Of a stretch of 10,971 nucleotides of DNA, positions 6,569-10,971 are shown piece after piece. Source of the stretch: CAYQDR01 sp964416315 (lineage in GTDB: Bacteria; Methylomirabilota; Methylomirabilia; Rokubacteriales; DASRDR01); NCBI GenBank assembly GCA_964416315.1, contig CAYQDR010000144.1, forward strand, positions 1 through 10,971, given 5' to 3'. The notes under the pieces were generated by a model that saw only the letters and a list, made by a program, of their open reading frames with translations, was not told where the DNA came from and did not search any database. Both the position numbers and the translations under genes were made by a program. How positions within the stretch are numbered: position 1 is the stretch's first letter; each line of letters starts with the position of its first letter.

Positions 6569-6605
6569 CGGCGCCGGGCCCCGGCGGCCCGGGGACCCGG
6601 CGCCG
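6569..6605. other. Strong GC hairpin in the tctC to chimeric-gene gap
   Basis: Arms 6569-6584 and 6589-6605 pair over 16 bp (CGGCGCCGGG with CCCGGCGCCG, then CCCCGG with CCGGGG) around a CGGC loop, with one bulged A at 6595. It starts about 10 nt after the tctC stop on the transcript. No U-run follows, so it is not a standard intrinsic terminator. It may protect the 3' end of tctC mRNA or reduce read-through, giving more binding protein than membrane subunits. Confidence 0.55.
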
Positions 6606-6614
6606 GCGGTGCCC

Positions 6615-7595
6615 TTACTTGAGGAAGCCCAACTCCTTGAGGAGCGCCCCCGACGTCTCGAGGTCCTTCTCGAGGAAGCGGGCGAAGTCGTCACCGCCCA
6701 TCCAGAGGTCGAACCACTTGTTGTCGCCCGCGATCTTCTGCCAGGTGGGGCTCTTCACCATCTTCGCGAGGGTGGCCACCCACCAGTCGGCCTGCGCCTT
6801 CGGGATGCCGGGGGCCGCGTAGTAGCCGCGCCAGACGACGTAGGTCGCGTCGAACCCCTGCTCCTTCGCCGTCGGGATGTCCTTGAGCGTCCCCGGCAGG
6901 CGCTTGTCCGCCAGCACGGCGAGGACGCGGATCTGGCCGCCCTCGAGCTGGCCCGCGATCTCGGAGATGTCGCCCGGGAACGCCTGGGTGTGGCCGCCGA
7001 GGAGCGACGCCAGGGCCTCGCCACCGCCCTGGTACGGGACGTACTTCATCTTCGTCGGGTCGGCACCCGCCGCTTTGACGACCTTCGCGACCTTCACGTG
7101 GTCCTGCCCGCCCGGCGCCGAGCCGCCGGCGAACGCGACCGCCGTGGGGTTCGCCTTCACGGCGTCCATCAGCTCCTTGAGGGTCTTCCACGGCGCGTCC
7201 TTCCGGACCACCACCGCGCCGAAGTCCGCAGCCACGGCCGCGAGGGGGGTGACGTCCTTGTAGCCGTAGGGCGTCCGCTTGAGCGCCATCGTGAAGGTGA
7301 GCGCCGGGGACGCGGCCACGAACAGGTGCCCGTCGCCCTTCCGCTTGGTCACGACGTGGGCGATCCCCACCGCGCCCGACCCGCCGGGCATGTTCTCGAC
7401 GGCGATCGGCTGCGAGACGAGCTTCTCCTCCCGGAGCACCCGCTCGGCGGACCGGCAGGTGAGGTCCCAGCCGCCCCCGGGGTTCGCCGGGGCGATGCAC
7501 GTGATCGGCTTCTCCGGGAACGCGACCGCGGGCGACGGCGCGACGAGCGCCGCCACGGCGAGACACAGAACCGCCCAGCGAATCGAGACACGCAT
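6615..7595 (-). CDS. tctC: Tripartite tricarboxylate transporter periplasmic binding protein TctC
   Basis: This 326-residue extracytoplasmic solute receptor captures a carboxylate in the periplasm for the TctAB membrane pair. ATG 7595 follows AGGAGGAG at 7609-7602 with 6 nt spacing, and a longer in-frame reading upstream is rejected for this reason. Residues 1-25 form a Sec signal peptide (RW, then AVLCLAVAALVAPSPAVA) with cleavage likely after AVA. FPEKPITCIAPANPGGGWDLTCR (26-48) is the TctC opening, and the GG-D segment contacts the ligand carboxylate in characterised members. Also present are ENMPGGSGAVGIAHV, the YVPYQGGGEALASLLGGHTQA region and the end KELGFLK. It is the first gene of the transporter operon. 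The substrate is unknown. Confidence 0.94.
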   Translation of the reverse strand: MRVSIRWAVLCLAVAALVAPSPAVAFPEKPITCIAPANPGGGWDLTCRSAERVLREEKLVSQPIAVENMPGGSGAVGIAHVVTKRKGDGHLFVAASPALTFTMALKRTPYGYKDVTPLAAVAADFGAVVVRKDAPWKTLKELMDAVKANPTAVAFAGGSAPGGQDHVKVAKVVKAAGADPTKMKYVPYQGGGEALASLLGGHTQAFPGDISEIAGQLEGGQIRVLAVLADKRLPGTLKDIPTAKEQGFDATYVVWRGYYAAPGIPKAQADWWVATLAKMVKSPTWQKIAGDNKWFDLWMGGDDFARFLEKDLETSGALLKELGFLK

Positions 7596-7634
7596 GATCG
7601 GCTCCTCCTGGACTCCGGGTTGGAAGATGGCAGC

Positions 7635-7663
7635 ATGATACCCTGGCACCCCACGGGCCTCAA
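7635..7663 (-). promoter_or_regulatory. Sigma-70-like promoter of the tct operon
   Basis: The minus strand reads TTGAGG (7663-7658), a 17-nt spacer, then TATCAT (7640-7635). Transcription would begin near 7628, giving a leader of about 33 nt with the strong ribosome site at 7609-7602. Spacing is ideal and both boxes keep four or five consensus bases. Confidence 0.6.
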
Positions 7664-7740
7664 GCGGCGCGCGCCCGCGCTGGCGAGCGGCGCGCCGGCC
7701 GTGGCAGAATGGCGGCCGCGCTCGACACCGGAGGGACGCC

Positions 7741-8649
7741 CTGCCCCGACTCAGCCGACGCCAGACGCTCGCCGCACTCGGCGGCGGCCTCCTCACCCTC
7801 GCCGGGTGCGGTGACGGGCGGCGGCGCAGCCCCACGGCGGTAGAAGTTTCGGGTGAGCCGCTCGCGTTCAACGTCCACCCGCTCGGCGGGCGGTTCGAGG
7901 GCCTCCAGCGGGAGGCGCTCCGGAGGCTCGGCTCCCCGTGGATCCGGGTGACGCTGGGGCTCGTCACCGACACCGGCGCCGCGCGCCCGTACGCGGGGGC
8001 CGCGCCGAACCTCCTCGGCCTGGTGTCGGACTTCCGGGTCGGCGCCCTCGAGCCGGGCGAGTGGCCCGACCTCGTCGAGGCGACACTCCGGCGGTACCCG
8101 GAGGTCCGCCGCGCCGAGCTCCTCAACGAACCCGAGATCTTCAACGGCCTACCTCCCGAGCGCTACGTCGAGGAATTCCTGCAGCCGGCCTACGCGCGGA
8201 TCCGCGCGCGCCTCCCCGGTGTCGCCGTCGTCGCCGCGGCGCCCGCGGGTGACCGCAGACGCGCGCCCGAGCGCTTCCGCCGGATGACCGACGCCGGGGC
8301 GGACGACGTCTGCGACTACCGTGCGGTCCACGTCTACTTCGACGATACGCGGGCTCTCGCGGCGATCGCGGGCGCGACGCGCCGCCCGATCCTCGTGACG
8401 GAGACGGGAACCTCCGACCCGGGACTGCACGTCCGCTGGGCGACCGAGGTCGTGCCGCGGATCCGCGGGGCCCTCGGCGCGGAGACCGTCTTCTGGTACG
8501 TGCTCCTCGAGTCCGCGGCGCTGGCGGGCCGCCCGGTCGGCTACAGCTACCCCGGGTCCAGCGTCATCGCCGCCGACCCCGACGCCGCCGGGCAGCCGCA
8601 GGCGGCGCCGGGCTCGGGCCTCTACCCCCTGCTCACGGGAGGCCGCTGA
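7741..8649 (+). CDS. Tat-type lipoprotein with clan GH-A glycoside hydrolase-like motifs
   Basis: The frame gives a coherent export signal from residue 1: PRLSRRQTLAALGGGLLTLAGC, with a twin-arginine motif (S5-R6-R7) and a lipobox TLAGC ending at C23. The only start placed correctly for this is CTG at 7741, 5 nt after GGAGGG at 7730-7735. No in-frame ATG, GTG or TTG lies just upstream, and the later GTG at 7948 would remove the signal. The mature part resembles a small TIM-barrel hydrolase: RRAELLNEPEIFNG with N129-E130 as the likely acid/base, and PILVTETGTSD with E221 as the likely nucleophile, 91 residues apart. This is the clan GH-A arrangement. At 302 residues it is complete but small. 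Family and sugar are not identifiable. Its stop overlaps the next start as TGATG. Confidence 0.7.
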   Translation: MPRLSRRQTLAALGGGLLTLAGCGDGRRRSPTAVEVSGEPLAFNVHPLGGRFEGLQREALRRLGSPWIRVTLGLVTDTGAARPYAGAAPNLLGLVSDFRVGALEPGEWPDLVEATLRRYPEVRRAELLNEPEIFNGLPPERYVEEFLQPAYARIRARLPGVAVVAAAPAGDRRRAPERFRRMTDAGADDVCDYRAVHVYFDDTRALAAIAGATRRPILVTETGTSDPGLHVRWATEVVPRIRGALGAETVFWYVLLESAALAGRPVGYSYPGSSVIAADPDAAGQPQAAPGSGLYPLLTGGR

Positions 8650-9206
8650 TGCGCTCGTCGGGCTCCGCTCGCCTCGGGGCAATCCTCGTCGGCGCCGTCG
8701 TCTGCGGCATGGCCGCGCCCGCAGCCGCGCAGCCGACGTTCTGGCTGAGCGTCGGCGGGTACGGGACGGTGGAGACCGGGCGCCTCGGCGACGTGCTCGG
8801 GAGCGAGGGCGGCGTGCTGCTCGGCGTCGGCGCGCACGTCCTGCGCCTCGGACCCGCGCTCCTCGGCCTCGAGTTCGACGGCACCGCCGGCGGCGCCTCC
8901 GCCGATCTCGGCCCCGTCTCCGAGCACGTGACCATCGCCCGCGGGCGGGCCGGCCTCCGGGCGACGTGGTGGCCCGAGGACGAGGAGCCGCTTTTCGTGC
9001 CGTACCTCCGGGTCGGCGGCGTCTATCGCGCGGACAGCGGAGACCTGATCGACGACGACGGCTTCGGCTGGTACGCGGGGGTCGGTCTGGACTGGCAGCT
9101 CAGGCCAAACCTGGCCCTGGGCCCCTTCGTCCTCTACGAGGCCGTGTCGCTCAGCGTCGAGAGCCGCACCTGGCTCTTCGGCCTCGCCTTGACGCTCTCG
9201 CGCTGA
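8649..9206 (+). CDS. Small outer-membrane beta-barrel-like protein
   Basis: This 185-residue protein has a clear Sec signal peptide (residues 1-27, hydrophobic core LGAILVGAVVCGMAA, cleavage likely after APAAA before Q28). The mature part alternates polar and hydrophobic residues in short strands: FWLSVGGYGTVETG, GGVLLGVGAHVLRLG, LLGLEFDGTAGGAS, ARGRAGLRATWW, LFVPYLRVGGVYRA, GFGWYAGVGLDWQL, LALGPFVLYEAVSL and TWLFGLALTLS. About eight strands fit an OmpA/OmpW-size barrel. Terminal residues are LSR rather than the usual aromatic, so insertion by BAM is unproven. It overlaps the lipoprotein stop by one base, so the two are probably made together. I do not recognise a named family. Confidence 0.7.
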   Translation: MRSSGSARLGAILVGAVVCGMAAPAAAQPTFWLSVGGYGTVETGRLGDVLGSEGGVLLGVGAHVLRLGPALLGLEFDGTAGGASADLGPVSEHVTIARGRAGLRATWWPEDEEPLFVPYLRVGGVYRADSGDLIDDDGFGWYAGVGLDWQLRPNLALGPFVLYEAVSLSVESRTWLFGLALTLSR

Positions 9207-9392
9207 CCGGAGCGTCGTGGAAGGGACCGGGCGGGGCCGACCGCGCCTGAACGGGAAAGCGGTCATTCGGGCAACGGTACGCTCGCGCGACCACGTTCGG
9301 GGCATACCCGCCGGCTAAGCCGGGCCAGACAAGGTCGGTCGCCCAGCTTACTCCATCCCTCAGCCGCATCTCGAGTACGACATACCCCCTCC
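9207..9392. other. Gap between the barrel gene and the attC-like array; no gene supported
   Basis: This stretch holds no convincing gene. A 72-residue minus-strand frame (9151-9369) enters the barrel gene in antisense and lacks recognisable features. A short palindrome, CCGGC-TAA-GCCGG near 9312-9324, has no U-run and is weak as a terminator. If the attC site at 9393-9464 is genuine, this is where the array meets the chromosome, or where a further cassette has been trimmed. Confidence 0.4.
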
Positions 9393-9464
9393 GCCCAACG
9401 CTTGCGCTCAGCGGTCGCGGACGAGCAACGCGGGCCCACGGTCCGCTGCAGCGCGGGGTTCGCC
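9393..9464 (-). repeat. attC-like recombination site A
   Basis: Read on the minus strand: R'' GGCGAAC (9464-9458), 5-nt spacer, L'' GCTGCAGCGG, a central region with GGAC/GTCC pairing, L' CCGCTGAGC, 6-nt spacer, then R' GTTGGGC (9399-9393). R' fits the integron consensus GTTRRRY perfectly, while R'' is degenerate. L'' has one base more than L' (GCTGCAGCGG against GCTCAGCGG), the extrahelical base that is a hallmark of attC. It begins 1 nt after the toxin stop codon, as expected for a cassette. Confidence 0.7.
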
Positions 9465-9465
9465 A

Positions 9466-9762
9466 TCACGGACGATGCTGCCACCGCCGCGGGTCTCGCT
9501 TGGCGTGCATGCACGCGACGATGACGATGGTGTCTCCGTAGATACGGTAGAAGAGGCCGTAGGGAAAGCGTTGCGGGATGAGGGCGCGCCGCGTGTCGCG
9601 GTGCAGGACGGGGAAGGCTTCTGGGTGTTGAAGCACGAGATCGCGCGTCGACCTCAGCGCCGCCAGTAACTCTTCGCCCAAGCCAGGCCGCTGCGACTCG
9701 TACCATTGGTAGGCGTCCTCGATGTCAGCGGCAGCCGCTGGCCGGACGACGACTTGCTTCAC
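9466..9762 (-). CDS. ParE/RelE superfamily toxin
   Basis: This 98-residue protein starts at GTG 9762, overlapping the antitoxin stop as GTGA. The sequence is typical of the ParE/RelE fold: VVVRPAAAADIEDAYQWYESQRPGLGEELLAAL (two N-terminal helices), FPVLHRDTRRALIPQRFPYGLFYRIYGDTIVIVACMHAKRDPRRW (C-terminal sheet). The R-FPYG-FYRI pattern and the final H-x-RRDP-W element are widespread in the ParE branch. Members block DNA gyrase (ParE) or cleave mRNA at the ribosome (RelE). The sequence favours the ParE/plasmid-stabilisation group without settling the target. The gene is complete and ends next to an attC-like site. Confidence 0.88.
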   Translation of the reverse strand: MKQVVVRPAAAADIEDAYQWYESQRPGLGEELLAALRSTRDLVLQHPEAFPVLHRDTRRALIPQRFPYGLFYRIYGDTIVIVACMHAKRDPRRWQHRP

Positions 9763-9980
9763 CGACCGCGGCTACGAATTCGGCTAAGGACCTCGTCCCA
9801 GGGGATGCCAACTGGGCCTTCACGCTCCAAGTCGTCCAGGCGCTGGTCGAGTTCCACGCGCTGGGCTTCCGTGAGCGGAATCGCCTCTGGCGTAGCTGCC
9901 AGGCTGTTCCACAGCTGCTCCAGTAGGCTGAGACGCTGCTCGGGCGTCAGTGCTGCGATGTCGAGGCCACGCGTGCTCAT
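9759..9980 (-). CDS. Antitoxin, addiction module protein of the TIGR02574 type
   Basis: This 73-residue acidic, helical protein has LTPEQRLSLLEQLWNSL (residues 11-27) and PLTEAQRVELDQRLDDLEREGPVGIPWDEV (35-64). This pattern is typical of the small addiction-module components paired with ParE-like toxins. The C-terminal segment would wrap the toxin and neutralise it. No obvious DNA-binding domain is present, which is usual for this type. ATG 9980 has no Shine-Dalgarno sequence. A TATACT box ends 6 nt upstream, so the transcript may be leaderless. It is translationally coupled to the toxin. Confidence 0.85.
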   Translation of the reverse strand: MSTRGLDIAALTPEQRLSLLEQLWNSLAATPEAIPLTEAQRVELDQRLDDLEREGPVGIPWDEVLSRIRSRGR

Positions 9981-9986
9981 GCCCAG

Positions 9987-9992
9987 AGTATA
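9987..9992 (-). promoter_or_regulatory. -10 box of the toxin-antitoxin cassette, predicting a leaderless mRNA
   Basis: The minus strand reads TATACT, five of six consensus bases, separated from the antitoxin ATG by six bases (CTGGGC adjacent to ATG). Transcription starting 7 nt after the box would begin at the A of ATG. No good -35 box is seen 16-18 nt upstream, which falls in the R' end of the attC-like site. Confidence 0.45.
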
Positions 9993-10019
9993 ACCTTGGC
10001 CCCGGCCTGTCCGCGAGAT

Positions 10020-10088
10020 CGCTAACGCCCGCTCAGCGGCCGGGGCGAGCTACGCGAGGCCCCGGGCGCTGCAGCGCGTTCGTTAGCT
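10020..10088 (-). repeat. attC-like recombination site B
   Basis: Read on the minus strand: R'' AGCTAAC (10088-10082), L'' GCTGCAGCG, an inner CGGGGC/GCCCCG stem, L' CGCTGAGC, R' GTTAGCG (10026-10020). L'' again carries one extra G compared with L'. Both R boxes keep the AAC/GTT core but deviate from the full RYYYAAC/GTTRRRY consensus. It is clearly related to site A (both share GCTCAGCGG and GAGC-ACGCG segments on the plus strand). It lies 24 nt after the stop of the secreted-protein gene. Confidence 0.65.
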
Positions 10089-10858
10089 GGCGTGTCCCAA
10101 TCGGCACAGAGCTCACCTTGGCTCCCGCAACTGGCGCCGTGGGTCTCCAACGACTTGGTAGAGAGCAGCTGCCGCAGCGGTGAGAGGCAGTTGGCCCGCC
10201 TTTAGGCCCCTAGCGATGTCGTCGCCAAACGTCGCGCGCAGCTTGCCGAGAATCTCGTCACGCTGGGCAGGGGTCAATGCAAGCCCTGACATGAGGCCAG
10301 TCTTTGGGTTCTCTTCTACGACGGCGTACGTGCCAGCGATTACGGCCGGGATCAACAGCTTCCACACCTGGTCGTAGGATGCGGCAAGTTCCGCCTGTCT
10401 CTCCAGCACGGTTCCTGGCTTTAGTTTTCCCTCGCTGATCGAATCGAGGAGGGCTTTGTATTCGGCCACCGATCTCTCGTGGAGCTTCGCTAGAAGCTCA
10501 AAGACCAGGGCCGCGCCTTCAGCGCTGGTCCTGATGGCCTGGTTCGAACTCGCCGCGTAGGCGGACACCTGCGATCCGGCGCGATCGAAGTCCGCCTTAC
10601 CCAGCTTCAGGCCTAGAAACAAATCGAAGTCGCTGGCGGAACTCGACCCTTGTCTATTCTGGGCGGTCCGATCGAGCCCCGACTTCGCATAGGTCAGCGC
10701 TTCCGTCAGGCTGGCAATGTAGTGGTACGGGCTGTCCTTCTGCACGGTGGGCGGGGTGCACAGTCCACCCTCTCCCGGGACCGTGCCCCACGAGAGAGCT
10801 ATGACTGCTAGGGCCAGCAGCATTACGCGAATCATTCACACGCCCCTTGGCCAGCTAA
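10026..10858 (-). mobile_element. Putative integron gene cassette carrying a secreted protein of unknown function
   Basis: The limits are inferred from the G/TT cut points at attC-like sites C and B. The 833-bp unit holds one gene, starting 23 nt from the left cassette end and stopping shortly before its attC. This is the compact single-gene layout typical of integron cassettes. Confidence 0.6.
10113..10835 (-). CDS. Secreted protein of unknown function, cassette-borne
   Basis: This 240-residue protein has a signal peptide (MIRVMLLALAVIALSWG, cleavage region about 18-24). GGLC at 23-26 is not a proper lipobox. The rest is mostly helical and alanine-rich: YHYIASLTEALTYAKSGLD, SNQAIRTSAEGAALVFELLAKLHERSVAEYKALLDSI, and LTPAQRDEILGKLRATFGDDIARGLKAG. 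The last part loosely resembles helical hairpins of periplasmic proteins. I recognise no family. ATG 10835 follows AAGGGG with 7-8 nt spacing. Third codon positions look less GC-rich than those of the tct genes, in line with transfer. It is flanked by attC-like sites and is probably a mobile cassette gene. Confidence 0.75.
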   Translation of the reverse strand: MIRVMLLALAVIALSWGTVPGEGGLCTPPTVQKDSPYHYIASLTEALTYAKSGLDRTAQNRQGSSSASDFDLFLGLKLGKADFDRAGSQVSAYAASSNQAIRTSAEGAALVFELLAKLHERSVAEYKALLDSISEGKLKPGTVLERQAELAASYDQVWKLLIPAVIAGTYAVVEENPKTGLMSGLALTPAQRDEILGKLRATFGDDIARGLKAGQLPLTAAAAALYQVVGDPRRQLREPR

Positions 10859-10924
10859 CGTTCGCGATAACCCGCAGGCGCTGAGCAACGTAAAGCCACC
10901 GCCGGGTTCATCGGGATGTTGAAC
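10853..10924 (-). repeat. attC-like recombination site C
   Basis: Read on the minus strand: R'' GTTCAAC (10924-10918, exact RYYYAAC), 5-nt spacer ATCCC, L'' GATGAACCC, a loop region, L' GGGTTATC, 6-nt spacer GCGAAC, R' GTTAGCT (10859-10853). L'' pairs with L' apart from one extra G (GATGAACCC against GATAACCC), the expected extrahelical base. Spacers of 5 and 6 nt match standard attC geometry. Its arms differ in sequence from sites A and B, so the shared structure is not simple duplication. Confidence 0.65.
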
Positions 10925-10969
10925 TCAATCCGCCTTCGGCGGATAGCCGGAGTGGTGTTCTCGATGGTA
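10925..10969 (-). CDS. Possible 3' end of a further cassette gene
   Basis: A frame entering from the right edge ends at TGA (10927-10925), immediately before the R'' box of attC-like site C. Its last residues are YHREHHSGYPPKAD. Cassette genes commonly stop right at attC, which is the only support. Another frame stays open through the site to TAG in R'. The segment also contains a perfect hairpin, ATCCGCC-TTC-GGCGGAT (10928-10944). Confidence 0.3.
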   Translation of the reverse strand, partial: YHREHHSGYPPKAD

Positions 10970-10971
10970 AC

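Larger units (their letters stand above)
9399..10025 (-). mobile_element. Putative integron gene cassette carrying a toxin-antitoxin pair
   Basis: The limits are inferred from the G/TT cut points in the R' boxes of the attC-like sites at 10020-10088 and 9393-9464. The 627-bp unit contains antitoxin and toxin in the cassette orientation, its own -10 box, and attC at the 3' end. Toxin-antitoxin cassettes are common in chromosomal integrons, where they may stabilise arrays. Confidence 0.6.

Noticed and set aside
9312..9324. CCGGC-TAA-GCCGG palindrome as a terminator for the barrel gene
   Set aside because: It has only five pairs, lacks a U-run and lies over 100 nt after the stop. Such palindromes are frequent in this GC-rich DNA.
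9151..9369. A 72-residue minus-strand frame that could be a truncated third cassette gene
   Set aside because: It overlaps the barrel gene in antisense, has no recognisable motif and no following attC-like site.

Overview
The window is about 70% GC and comes from a Gram-negative bacterium. A periplasmic binding protein, an outer-membrane-type barrel protein and a Tat-type lipoprotein signal support this. The GC content, the tripartite tricarboxylate transporter (TTT) genes and a selenoprotein candidate suggest a soil or subsurface lineage such as Candidatus Rokubacteria/Methylomirabilota. That placement is inference.

Right to left on the minus strand, positions 3459 to 1 hold a compact cluster: a likely promoter, an RraA-family aldolase-like gene, a peroxiredoxin-like gene, a class I/II aminotransferase, a small HTH/Zn-ribbon regulator, and a two-domain glutaredoxin-like protein disulfide oxidoreductase (PDO). 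The last gene appears to stop at TGA (33-35). That TGA sits exactly where the first Cys of the CPYC active site belongs, the reading frame continues as PYCPRAVRLA, and a SECIS-like hairpin follows. It is therefore most likely a selenocysteine codon, and the gene runs off the left edge.

A decayed plus-strand DUF2332 fragment (3501-4001) separates this cluster from a minus-strand TTT operon (7663-4015) in the order tctC, chimeric gene, tctB, tctA. The chimeric gene joins about 20 N-terminal residues of a family III CoA-transferase to the C-terminal half of a citryl-CoA lyase, as a deletion between two adjacent genes would produce. A strong hairpin follows tctC, and a G-quadruplex/hairpin element lies directly before the tctA start.

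On the plus strand, 7741-9206 holds two overlapping genes: a Tat-type lipoprotein with glycoside hydrolase clan GH-A-like motifs, apparently starting at CTG, and a small beta-barrel-like outer membrane protein.

From 9393 to the right edge, composition and architecture change. Three attC-like recombination sites (9393-9464, 10020-10088, 10853-10924), all in the same orientation, bracket two minus-strand gene cassettes. One carries a ParE/RelE-type toxin with its antitoxin, the other a secreted protein of unknown function. No integrase is in the window, so this looks like the end of an integron cassette array, or a CALIN (attC cluster lacking an integrase).
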